Below, in pieces: positions 55,131-63,217 of a stretch of DNA of 64,000 nt (the stretch's first letter is position 1; the number at the start of each line of letters is the position of its first letter). The position numbers and the translations under genes were made by a program. The notes beneath the pieces were generated by a model that was given only the letters and a program-made list of their open reading frames with translations, was not told the DNA's origin and made no database searches. Source of the stretch: Alphaproteobacteria bacterium (lineage in GTDB: Bacteria; Pseudomonadota; Alphaproteobacteria; Micavibrionales; Micavibrionaceae); the NCBI GenBank assembly GCA_021775955.1, contig JAJFGU010000021.1, positions 115,702 through 179,701 on the forward strand, read 5' to 3'.

Positions 55131-55298
55131 AACCACGGATGAACACGGATACACACAGATAAATAATGACACCGTCATCCCGGCGAAAGCCGGGATCTAT
55201 TCATAACTTAAGAAAGGCGTTTGAAGTAACTATAGATTCCGGCTTTCGCCGGAATGACGATTAAGGGTATCTGTGTAAATCTGTGTTTATCTGTGGTT
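55131..55298. repeat. Nested composite inverted repeat between tilS and ftsH
   Basis: The outer arms (55131-55162 and 55268-55298) are a near-perfect 31-bp inverted repeat made of repeated ACACGGAT/ATCTGTG units. Inside them is another pair, 55173-55198 and 55234-55259, each containing its own CCGGCGAAAGCCGG hairpin. Inner arms begin with the CGTCAT motif of the repeats near 31462 and 49114. The element ends just before the tilS stop codon. Confidence 0.9.
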
Positions 55299-55303
55299 TT
55301 TAT

Positions 55304-56377
55304 TTATTTTTCTTTCTCTTTCTCCAAAACCACCTGCACCGCTTTATCATCCCGCTCCACAATCACACCGCCGAGGGTGCGCTTGCGAAACTCAGGCTCC
55401 AGCATAAGCGCCTCGAACAGCGCCTCCATTTTTTCCATACGCGGGCCGTAATCACTTTCGGGACCCAGCATATTGATCGCCTTGATCAGAACCCGCAGGC
55501 CCACTTCCCCCGGCCAGGCTTTCAAAATCTCATAATTCAATACGATACGGCTTGTATCTTTTTCTATCGTGATATCCTGCAAAGCCATATCGGCAATCTG
55601 GTCCAGCGCCTGCCGCGCGCGGGCCAGCCGCATCGCCGTCACCGCTAATCTTTTGGCGCTTAGGCCCTCTTCTTCCAGCGCCGCACGCGCCTTGCGTAAA
55701 CGCGACCGCGCAAATTTTTCCGATGCGTTGCTGGGGTCCTCAACATAAGCAAGCCCGTGATGCGCGCAGGTCGCAACCAACTGCGCCTTGGGCACATTCA
55801 ACAACGGCCGCAGCAAGGTCAGATGGGCGCTGTAATCCTGCGCCGGGGCCATCGCCGCCAGCCCGTCCAGCCCGCTGCCCTTGGAAAGACGGAACAAAAA
55901 CGTCTCGGCCTGATCGTCCTGGTGATGGGCGAGGAATAAATGGCGAATGCCATGCTGCTTACAATACGCGGCCATCGCCTTGTATCGCCCCTCCCTAGCG
56001 TTTTCCATGATTCTTGATGGTGGGGTGGGAGTCGCGCTCTCTTCCTTTTTTGCTACAGAAAGCGCGGCATGGCTCACCCCCGGCCAGGTTTTGACCCATT
56101 CGCCCACCTGCGCCGCCTCCTGCGCGCCTTCCGGGCGCAGGCCGTGATCAACGCTTAAGACATGGATTTTCGGCCCGTTATTGTCCGCAGACCATTGGGC
56201 GAGCAGCTTACACAGCGCCATCGAATCCGGCCCGCCGGACACGCCCACAGCCACAGTCTTGACCCCCGCCAACATCTGCGTGAAACCGCTGGCCAACAAC
56301 CCCGCAAACCCTTCTTGTGTCAGGGGTTCTGCCCGCTCCTTCTGTTCCTGGTCCAATGAAAAAGCCGGATTATTCAC
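55304..56377 (-). CDS. tilS: tRNA(Ile)-lysidine synthase TilS
   Basis: A 357-residue N-type ATP pyrophosphatase. The P-loop is SGGPDSMA (47-54). It converts cytidine 34 of tRNA-Ile(CAU) to lysidine. Other family blocks are LAHHQDDQAETFLFRL and EDPSNASEKFARSRLRK. The C-terminal ~120 residues are shorter than in E. coli TilS, as in many alphaproteobacteria. The stop lies at the edge of the nested repeat. ftsH follows on the same strand. Confidence 0.94.
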   Translation of the reverse strand: MNNPAFSLDQEQKERAEPLTQEGFAGLLASGFTQMLAGVKTVAVGVSGGPDSMALCKLLAQWSADNNGPKIHVLSVDHGLRPEGAQEAAQVGEWVKTWPGVSHAALSVAKKEESATPTPPSRIMENAREGRYKAMAAYCKQHGIRHLFLAHHQDDQAETFLFRLSKGSGLDGLAAMAPAQDYSAHLTLLRPLLNVPKAQLVATCAHHGLAYVEDPSNASEKFARSRLRKARAALEEEGLSAKRLAVTAMRLARARQALDQIADMALQDITIEKDTSRIVLNYEILKAWPGEVGLRVLIKAINMLGPESDYGPRMEKMEALFEALMLEPEFRKRTLGGVIVERDDKAVQVVLEKEKEK

Positions 56378-56579
56378 GCCTGCCTCCTTTAATTATTTTT
56401 TATAATTTAAATATATTGAAGATACAGCCCCCTTTTAACGCAGAGGCACCCCCACGCCTAGAAAAACTTACCGCAAACAAACGAAAACAGGGGCACATAC
56501 CCGGATGTCAACAAGCAGTGGGAGGGGATTCTCTTAGTTTAATATAACTTGACAGTTTAATTTCCATAGACTAAAAGCT

Positions 56580-56831
56580 ATGTCCATGGCATTAGACAAA
56601 ACAAAAAAATTGGCGCGTTCCTTTGGTGAGGCTGTATCAAACAGATCACAAAGTGCTTGTCTGGTTGTACTCGTGGCAGCCGCTTCACCGTTCTATGCAG
56701 CCTCTTCGTATTATGGGAGTGGCGGTAAATTAGGCGTGGCGATGTCTGTATTTTGTGCAATAGGGACAATAATTGGTATAAGAGATATTTATATCAACAG
56801 GCACGAGCCAGAGCCTATAAGAATGAAATAA
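56580..56831 (+). CDS. Small membrane protein, uncertain
   Basis: An 83-residue frame with two hydrophobic segments (about 25-45 and 50-68) and a charged C-terminus, on the strand opposite to tilS and cpoB. No ribosome site is visible before the ATG, so it may be a chance ORF. A second ATG at 56586 is possible. Nothing recognised. Confidence 0.35.
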   Translation: MSMALDKTKKLARSFGEAVSNRSQSACLVVLVAAASPFYAASSYYGSGGKLGVAMSVFCAIGTIIGIRDIYINRHEPEPIRMK

Positions 56832-56939
56832 GTATTTCCCTCATTTTTTAACTCCCTAAATCTCTAGCTATAGAGCTAAAAATAATTTTTACGAAATAAA
56901 GGCCACGGTAATCCCTCCGTCTCTCTGCGCCTAAAAACC

Positions 56940-56968
56940 TTGACTTTTTATGACTTTTTTCCTATACT
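56940..56968 (+). promoter_or_regulatory. Strong sigma70-like promoter with no gene downstream
   Basis: TTGACT (56940-56945), a 17-base spacer, then TATACT (56963-56968), all on the + strand. The next + strand gene is not close; cpoB, on the minus strand, ends at 57200. It may drive a small RNA or antisense transcript. The 368-base gap 56832-57199 holds no protein gene that can be supported. Confidence 0.4.
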
Positions 56969-57199
56969 GCTGGGAATGGATTCTTCCCCACAAAAACTCG
57001 AAAACCAACTCCGGAGCCCTTCCCCCTAAAAACGAGGACCTGTCGCGCCGAAGCGCAGCGAAGGCGGAACGAACTCGGTAACTTGAATAACGGCTTTGAA
57101 TCAACAATTTATGTGATTTTCAAAAAATCTGGCAAAACGAAATGGATAACCCACTCTTTTTCCTTTCAATTCAAAGGCTTACGGGGCAAAAAAGTGCTT

Positions 57200-58159
57200 C
57201 TAACACCCCAAACGAGACATTTCCTGCTGCCCGCGCCGCATCACCGGGCTGGAGGTATTGGCGGTTTCCTTGGAGAGCTGGCGCAGGGCAACGCAGGCAT
57301 CGTCCTTATTGCCCATTCCGGCCAACGACATGCCGAGCTTCAGCAAATTGTCATGGGCTTTGGCGCCTTGCGGGGCCTGCTGATAGCTTTCGGCAAAGAT
57401 ACGCGCTGCGCCTTCATAATTGCCGCGCACGTAAAATGTTTCGCCGTACCAGTATTTGGCATTGGGCGAAAGAACGTGATCGGGATAGCGCGAAAGGAAT
57501 TTTTCAAACTCCTTTTCTGCCGCATCAAAACTACCGGCCTTCAGCATGGCAAAGGCGTTCTCATAATCGGCAGCCGCCACATCGGAGTTTGCCCCGGAGC
57601 CGCTGCTACCCCGTTGCGTCATCGTCCCCAGCTGGCCTGGCGTATTGCGCGGCGGTGCCACGGTTATATCGCGGCCAATGTAATCGGGAGCCACGTAATC
57701 CGGGGCTGCGCTCTTTGGCTTTGGCGGTTGCGCGACGTATTTGGGAATGGGCTTGGGAATATTTGATGGCGTGGCCGCAGCCCTTTTGCCCTTTTCAAGG
57801 TCCTGGAGCCGCAGTTCCATATCGCCTGTGGCACGTTCTAACTGGCCTTTTAACTGGCGGATTTCATGGGATTGCTCTTCCAGCTTTCCGGTTAAGCTGC
57901 GCACTTCCATCTCCAGCTGCTGCACCTGCACTTCCGCATTGGCCTGGGCGGCCGTATCGCGGCCCGCGCCATAACCGGCGGAGCCCTGCACGCCCTGTTG
58001 GCTGTAAACCGCGCGATTCAATGTGCGCACATCGTTTTCCAGCCGCATCAGGCGGCCCAAAAGATCATCGGATTGTGCGTAGGAAAGCCCGCCAAAAATG
58101 ACCAGCCCGCTCAGAAAGAACCAGAGAAATCGTCGTGATTTTTGACCGAAGCGCTTCAT
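57200..58159 (-). CDS. cpoB: Cell division coordinator CpoB (YbgF)
   Basis: A 319-residue periplasmic protein. A signal peptide (about 1-28, ending LSYAQ) is followed by a trimeric coiled coil (about 31-115; LMRLENDVRTLNRAV, EMEVRSLTGKLEEQSHEIRQLKGQL), a Pro-rich linker and C-terminal TPR repeats (about 200-315; YENAFAMLKAGSFDAAEKEFEKFLSRYPDH). CpoB links the Tol-Pal complex with peptidoglycan synthesis. It follows pal after 26 bases. Confidence 0.93.
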   Translation of the reverse strand: MKRFGQKSRRFLWFFLSGLVIFGGLSYAQSDDLLGRLMRLENDVRTLNRAVYSQQGVQGSAGYGAGRDTAAQANAEVQVQQLEMEVRSLTGKLEEQSHEIRQLKGQLERATGDMELRLQDLEKGKRAAATPSNIPKPIPKYVAQPPKPKSAAPDYVAPDYIGRDITVAPPRNTPGQLGTMTQRGSSGSGANSDVAAADYENAFAMLKAGSFDAAEKEFEKFLSRYPDHVLSPNAKYWYGETFYVRGNYEGAARIFAESYQQAPQGAKAHDNLLKLGMSLAGMGNKDDACVALRQLSKETANTSSPVMRRGQQEMSRLGC

Positions 58160-58185
58160 ATATTAGTAACCTTGGGGCTGGGCCC

Positions 58186-58716
58186 TTAATCGACTTTGGT
58201 TACGCCTCTTCTGTTTTGCGCCCAGGAGGTTTCATTGGACCCTGGAACGGCGGGGCGCTCCTTGCCATAGCTTATTGTGCCGACACGGCTGGGGTTCACA
58301 CCAAGCGCAATCAGATAACCCCGCACCGAATTGGCACGGCGCTCGCCCAGAGCCAGGTTGTATTCGCGGGTACCGCGCTCATCGGCATGGCCTTCAATGG
58401 TAATGTTCAAATCCTGATACTGCCGCAGCCAGTTTGCCTGCGCATCAAGAATTTCCCTGGCCTCCGGTGTCAAATCGTAGCGGTCATAACCAAAGAAGAT
58501 GCGATCACCGACATTGACCACAAGATCAGCCTGGGTTCCCGGTGCCGTTCCGCCCTGCTGGCCTTCGTCATAGATATCGGCCAGAGGTCCGGCTGTGATG
58601 CCTTCTCTTTCGGTCGTTATCACAGGCGCGCCATCATCCATCATGGCCTCATCATCTGTGGAACAGGCAGTCACCAAAACCATGACAGCAAAAATCATGA
58701 AAAAACGGGCCAGCAT
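58186..58716 (-). CDS. pal: Peptidoglycan-associated lipoprotein Pal
   Basis: A 176-residue lipoprotein (lipobox LVTAC). The C-terminal OmpA-like peptidoglycan-binding domain has ITIEGHADERGTREYNLALGERRANSV, including the binding Asp and Arg. Pal anchors the outer membrane to peptidoglycan in the Tol-Pal system. tolB and tolQRA are not upstream; the gene before it is a SirB1-type gene. Confidence 0.96.
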   Translation of the reverse strand: MLARFFMIFAVMVLVTACSTDDEAMMDDGAPVITTEREGITAGPLADIYDEGQQGGTAPGTQADLVVNVGDRIFFGYDRYDLTPEAREILDAQANWLRQYQDLNITIEGHADERGTREYNLALGERRANSVRGYLIALGVNPSRVGTISYGKERPAVPGSNETSWAQNRRGVTKVD

Positions 58717-58898
58717 GAGATATCTCCTTCAATATTTGAATCTTGTATACGACACCCTAACAGCGGAATCCCTGACTGCGATTCGCGCCGCGATGCCTCC
58801 TAGTAATATTCCCTTCGCAAGCACCATGCAAGAGGTCACAAAGAAAATCACCGTTTTACCAAGGTTTTTTATTGGACATAAGCTAGAGAAGACTCTGT

Positions 58899-59744
58899 TC
58901 AATCCATGCTCTCGCGGATTTGCTGAATGAAAATAGCGATATCATGCCGATCGCTGGCATCGGGTGTTTTGTCTATATAGGCCTCGAGCAGATCAATTGC
59001 CTGCCGCGATTCACCGGTGCGCGCATATAAAACCCCGGCATCGAGCAGTAGCCGGTATTCATCCGGCGCAATCATGCTCATCTGCTCAACCGTTTTCAAC
59101 GCCGCCTCGTAATCTTCGGCTTCGATCTGGCGCAGCTTGATATTGTTTTGTAGGCGGATCAGGATATCACGGTTGCTCATCGCCTCATGATAATCCGAAG
59201 ACAGCTCGGCATGCTCACCCAGCGCCTTTTTGACCAGCTGGCGCATATCCGAGGCCTGTAAAACGTTACAATCATCAAAGGGATCAAAAATAACGATCTG
59301 TCCGTCTTTTTGCAGGCGGCAGACGAAATGCCCAGGGATGTTCAGCCCGGCAACGTCCCAGCCCTGCCCGCGCGCCACCTGAATATAAAGAACCGACAAC
59401 GCAATCGGCATACCCTTGCCGCGGTCGATCACGCCGATAAGGCTGGCATTTTCGAGGTTATCGTAGTCTTCTTCATCACCGCGATAGCCGTGCTTGTCCA
59501 CCAGGACGTCTTTGAGCGCGGCAAGCTGGGTTTCGACGTTGTCTTCTGTGTCACCGTCCAGCAACTCCGCATGACGCGCAGCCACGTCTTTGGAGAGTTT
59601 TTCAATATGATTGATGTATCGCTCGAGAGACAATCCCGGCCGCTCGGCAGCGGCCAGAGCCAAAGCGGTTTGTGCCAGATTGATATCCGTATCCTCAACC
59701 TGCCCGACGGATTCCAGCATCACTTGCGGGTCAGCGCTGCTCAT
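58899..59744 (-). CDS. SirB1-family transglutaminase-like protein with TPR
   Basis: A 281-residue protein. The N-terminal domain is of the SirB1/transglutaminase-like type: KHGYRGDEEDYDNLENASLIGVIDRGKGMPIALSVLYIQVARGQGWDVAGLNIPGHFVCRL, with the His of the usual Cys-His-Asp set visible but the Cys replaced, as is common in SirB1. The C-terminal ~100 residues form TPR-like helices. The start at 59744 (MSSADPQ) was chosen over upstream ATGs that would overlap the BON gene further. Function unknown. Confidence 0.8.
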   Translation of the reverse strand: MSSADPQVMLESVGQVEDTDINLAQTALALAAAERPGLSLERYINHIEKLSKDVAARHAELLDGDTEDNVETQLAALKDVLVDKHGYRGDEEDYDNLENASLIGVIDRGKGMPIALSVLYIQVARGQGWDVAGLNIPGHFVCRLQKDGQIVIFDPFDDCNVLQASDMRQLVKKALGEHAELSSDYHEAMSNRDILIRLQNNIKLRQIEAEDYEAALKTVEQMSMIAPDEYRLLLDAGVLYARTGESRQAIDLLEAYIDKTPDASDRHDIAIFIQQIRESMD

Positions 59745-60405
59745 ACGGCGCATCAAGTAGCGTTTCCGAATTCCACGCTGGCGGCTCGTCCCGGGCAATA
59801 GGCCCTGCATCAACGCCGGGAATATCTTCGCCGATCAGCTTGACATAGCTTACGACATTTTCAACGCCGGAGATTGTGCGCGCCGTTTCAATAACGCGGT
59901 TCAGCTCCAGCCTGTCCTGCGCCACACCCATCAGATAAACGCTGCCCTGCACCGTATCGATGGAATAGTTGATCGAGAGAATCTCCCGGTCCAGCGTAAT
60001 CGCCGTACGCAAACGTGTGGTAATCCAGGCATCCTTGGCAAAACCTATAATGCCTTCGCTCTCGGCAACGCGGATTTCATTGATCACCTGCTTGACCCCT
60101 TTGGGCTGCCAGGCCAGCCGCACCGCTTCGACCCTGTTCGCCGGGTCCTGCACAATACCGGTGATCAGCACGCGGCCCTGATTAACGGTAAGATCAAGCT
60201 TTCTGAACGTTTCGACATCATAGCGAAACCAGAGATCGTTGATTTGAGCCTGAATGGTAAAATCGTCGACAGCGCCGGAAATACCGCCCTCGCTGGCTGC
60301 TGAGACACCTGCTGTCGCACCCGCACCGACCAAAGCGGTGGCACAGGACGACAAAAGCGCCCCGCAAAGACAAAGACATACCAACAAAGGAAGAATATTT
60401 TTCAT
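59731..60405 (-). CDS. BON-domain lipoprotein (DolP/YraP-like)
   Basis: A 224-residue lipoprotein with a lipobox (LLSSC) and a Gly/Ala-rich linker, followed by two BON domains (about 50-120; VNQGRVLITGIVQDPANRVEAVRLAWQPKGVKQVINEI, and about 130-195). Such proteins sit on the inner face of the outer membrane and support envelope integrity. The frame is open to 60582 but ATG 60405 starts the signal peptide. Together with yraN, rsmI and the LpoA-like gene it keeps the conserved yraLMNP neighbourhood. Confidence 0.85.
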   Translation of the reverse strand: MKNILPLLVCLCLCGALLSSCATALVGAGATAGVSAASEGGISGAVDDFTIQAQINDLWFRYDVETFRKLDLTVNQGRVLITGIVQDPANRVEAVRLAWQPKGVKQVINEIRVAESEGIIGFAKDAWITTRLRTAITLDREILSINYSIDTVQGSVYLMGVAQDRLELNRVIETARTISGVENVVSYVKLIGEDIPGVDAGPIARDEPPAWNSETLLDAPYEQR

Positions 60406-60448
60406 GTCGCCGCTCATTCCCGAAACAGAATCCTTTAGACAGTCACTA

Positions 60449-60814
60449 TTATGAACGGGCTTGCCACGCATTGTCCAGATGTTGAAGACGAAAAGGTCGC
60501 GCCATAGCGATAACATCAAAGCGCATTTCATAATCGGCATAGTCCGGATGCCTTGAAATAAAATGCAGACCAGCTCGCTCAATCCGCTTTTGCGTTTTTG
60601 TGTTTACCGATTCCAGAGCTTCGGATAAATCCCTGCGTGCCTTGACCTCAACGAACAACAAACGCCTCCCCTTTTTGGCAATCAAATCGACCTCACCCAC
60701 CGGCGTTTTATAACGGCGCTTTAAGATGCGGTAGCCTTTGGCCATCAATAAAATTGCGGCCAGTGTCTCGACCCATAAACCGCGCTTGTAAGCCTTTTGT
60801 CTTTTATTGCTCAT
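60449..60814 (-). CDS. YraN-family endonuclease-like protein
   Basis: A 121-residue UPF0102 protein. The PD-(D/E)XK-type signature VGEVDLIAKKGRRLLFVEVKAR is present, so a Holliday-junction-resolvase-like fold is expected. Its start (ATG 60814) lies inside the end of rsmI (11-base overlap), with a GGAG box upstream; the longer frame to 60841 is not needed. Function unproven. Confidence 0.9.
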   Translation of the reverse strand: MSNKRQKAYKRGLWVETLAAILLMAKGYRILKRRYKTPVGEVDLIAKKGRRLLFVEVKARRDLSEALESVNTKTQKRIERAGLHFISRHPDYADYEMRFDVIAMARPFRLQHLDNAWQARS

Positions 60815-61688
60815 CTCTGCCGATCTCCAGCGCCATTTCATACAGCACTTTTTTCGACAGGCCGGTTTCTTCGGCCACCTGGGACGCCGCTTCTTTTGTG
60901 CTCATAATATCAAGCGCCTCTTTCAATCTGTTTTTTATTTCCTCTTCTGAGAGAGCCTTTTGTTCCGGCGGAGCTATTACAACAACTATCTCTCCTTTCG
61001 GCTGCCCGGCTTCTTCGTAATATTCAATCAGCTCTAAAACTCTGGCGCGTTTTACCTGCTCATACATTTTTGTCAGCTCGCGAATAACCGCGACCTCGCG
61101 ATTGCCCAGCACAACCTCAATATCTTTTAGCGCCGCCAATAAACGCGGCCCGGTTTCAAAAACAATCAGGCTGGCCTGTGCGCTTTGCCATTCTTGTAAA
61201 ACTTTTCGCCGTGCCACTTCTTTCGCAGGCAAAAACCCGAGAAAGCAAAACTTATCACTCGGCAATCCGGAAAGCTGTAATGCTGTCAACGGCGCATTGG
61301 CACCGGGCAGGCTTGTAACATTGATGCCAAGATCCAGACAATCGCGCACCAGCTTGTAACCCGGATCGGAAATAAGCGGCATACCCGCATCACTGATCAG
61401 GGCGATACTTCCGCCCTGCGCCAGTTTTTCCAACAATTTTCCGCGCTGCCCTTTTGCGCTGTGGTCGTTATAGGACTCCAATGGCTTTTTGATGTCATAA
61501 GCTTTTAACAATTTGCCGGATACCCGCGTATCCTCACAAGCAATCAAATCCACGCCCTGCAGCACATCCAGCGCCCGTAGCGTCATATCGCGTAAATTGC
61601 CAATCGGTGTGGCCACAATATAAAGCCCCGGCTCCAGCGCAACTGGCTGTAGCTTTCCGCCATCTTTTTTTGTAGAGTGCCCTTTCAT
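60804..61688 (-). CDS. rsmI: 16S rRNA (cytidine1402-2'-O)-methyltransferase RsmI
   Basis: A 294-residue SAM enzyme of the tetrapyrrole-methylase fold. The N-terminus GLYIVATPIGNLRDMTLRALDVL and the LISDAGMPLISDPGYKLV segment are the RsmI signature. It methylates C1402 of 16S rRNA. Divergent from the LpoA-type lipoprotein with 41 bases between the starts. Confidence 0.95.
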   Translation of the reverse strand: MKGHSTKKDGGKLQPVALEPGLYIVATPIGNLRDMTLRALDVLQGVDLIACEDTRVSGKLLKAYDIKKPLESYNDHSAKGQRGKLLEKLAQGGSIALISDAGMPLISDPGYKLVRDCLDLGINVTSLPGANAPLTALQLSGLPSDKFCFLGFLPAKEVARRKVLQEWQSAQASLIVFETGPRLLAALKDIEVVLGNREVAVIRELTKMYEQVKRARVLELIEYYEEAGQPKGEIVVVIAPPEQKALSEEEIKNRLKEALDIMSTKEAASQVAEETGLSKKVLYEMALEIGRDEQ

Positions 61689-61729
61689 AGCCTGAAACTA
61701 CATATGAAGAGCCAAGGATAGCAAGCTTT

Positions 61730-63187
61730 ATGCCCAGATTTCATAGCATTTCCGCCTTTTTGCTGATTGCCGCGCTGGTTGTGATGACCGGCTGCCAGAC
61801 CAGCGGTTCCGGCTCGCGGTCCTGGAATTACAAACCGGCGCAAAGACAGGCGCAGCAAGCGCCAAGCTCGCTTTCAGAAGGCTCTGTCGAAGCCTATCCC
61901 AATAAAAGCGCCGCCCGCAGTATTATGACCGACCCGGAAACGGGCGAAACGAGGCTGGCGCGCGCCGGGATCGAACAAATTCCGCTGGAAGAGGGAATGC
62001 CGGCAGAAGAAATAATGGAACAAACCGCCTATCCTGCGCTCCAGCCTACGCCGCAATCCGGGCTGCCTAAAGTCAAAGTCGCCCTGCTTTTGCCCTTAAG
62101 CGGTGAACACACGCATCTGGGCAAGGCGATGCTGAAATCGGCGCAAATGGCGCTTTTCGATGTTGGCCATAGCGGGTTTGAGCTTTTGCCGCGCGATACC
62201 AAAGGCACGGCCACAGGCGCCAAGCAGGCCGCGCGCCAGGCCATACAGGACGGGGCGCAGCTGGTTCTTGGCCCGGTCTTTGCCGAGTCCGTACGCGCCG
62301 CAAAAAGCGTCACGCAGCGCGCCAATGTCAATATGATCGGCTTTTCAACCGATTGGAGCCTGTCGGGCGGCAATACATTTGTTATGGGCTTTTTGCCCTT
62401 CGACCAGATGGAGCGCATCTTACATTACGCCTCGCTTCAGGGCCTTAGCCGCGTCGGCGTGTTGGTGCCCAACACCGATTACGGCCAGGCGGTGCTCTCG
62501 GCCTATCGGTCTATGATTTCAACCACGACGATGGACACTGTTGATATAAAATATTTCGAACCGCACAGCGCCAATCTTTCGCCAACCATTCGCGAGTTCG
62601 CGCAATATGATTTGCGCATCGGCTCGACCGATCCGGTTTCCGGGCAGAAAAAAAAGGATGAGGCCGAAAAAGAAGTTCTGCCGCCACCCTTTGATGCCGT
62701 CCTGCTCCCCGTCGGCGGCGATCTGGTGCGGGCCACCGCCAATTTGCTCAGCCATTACGATATGTCACCGCGTGATGTGAAGCGCCTTGGCACTGGTTTA
62801 TGGGATGATGCGGGGCTGGCATCAGAGCCAAGTTTAGCGGGTGGCTGGTTCGCCGCGCCGTCACCAAAGGGCAGAACCACATTTGAAAATCGTTATAACC
62901 AGCTTTATAAATCCGAACCGCCGCGACTGGCCAGTCTCGCTTATGACGCCACGGCGCTGGCCGCTGTGCTGGCACAATCGGGATTAAAGCAGGAAGGCCG
63001 CCCGGCTTTTGACCGCACTGCCATCAGCAACCCCAACGGCTTTGCCGGGATAGACGGTATTTTCCGTTTCCGCTCTGACGGAATAGTCGAGCGCGGCCTC
63101 GCTGTTCTGGAATTCCGCAATGGTCAGATTGAAATTATCGATGACGCGCCGAAGACGTTTCAGCGGCAACAAACCAGCCGGTATTAG
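61730..63187 (+). CDS. Penicillin-binding protein activator, LpoA/LppC family
   Basis: A 485-residue lipoprotein with a lipobox (VVMTGC) after the signal peptide. From about 115 on is the LppC/YraM domain of the periplasmic-binding fold (KVALLLPLSGEHTHLGKAMLKSAQMALFD; GFSTDWSLSGGNTFVMGFLP). It probably activates PBP1A-type peptidoglycan synthases from the outer membrane. It has no N-terminal TPR domain, as usual for alphaproteobacterial forms. Confidence 0.88.
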   Translation: MPRFHSISAFLLIAALVVMTGCQTSGSGSRSWNYKPAQRQAQQAPSSLSEGSVEAYPNKSAARSIMTDPETGETRLARAGIEQIPLEEGMPAEEIMEQTAYPALQPTPQSGLPKVKVALLLPLSGEHTHLGKAMLKSAQMALFDVGHSGFELLPRDTKGTATGAKQAARQAIQDGAQLVLGPVFAESVRAAKSVTQRANVNMIGFSTDWSLSGGNTFVMGFLPFDQMERILHYASLQGLSRVGVLVPNTDYGQAVLSAYRSMISTTTMDTVDIKYFEPHSANLSPTIREFAQYDLRIGSTDPVSGQKKKDEAEKEVLPPPFDAVLLPVGGDLVRATANLLSHYDMSPRDVKRLGTGLWDDAGLASEPSLAGGWFAAPSPKGRTTFENRYNQLYKSEPPRLASLAYDATALAAVLAQSGLKQEGRPAFDRTAISNPNGFAGIDGIFRFRSDGIVERGLAVLEFRNGQIEIIDDAPKTFQRQQTSRY

Positions 63188-63217
63188 ATTAAGCAACAAT
63201 CCCTTTTCCTGGGTCCC

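Noticed and set aside
57083..58101. Two long + strand frames (227 and 319 codons) over cpoB
   Set aside because: Both are antisense to cpoB, which has a signal peptide, coiled coil and TPR; low-complexity residues in the + frames look non-coding.
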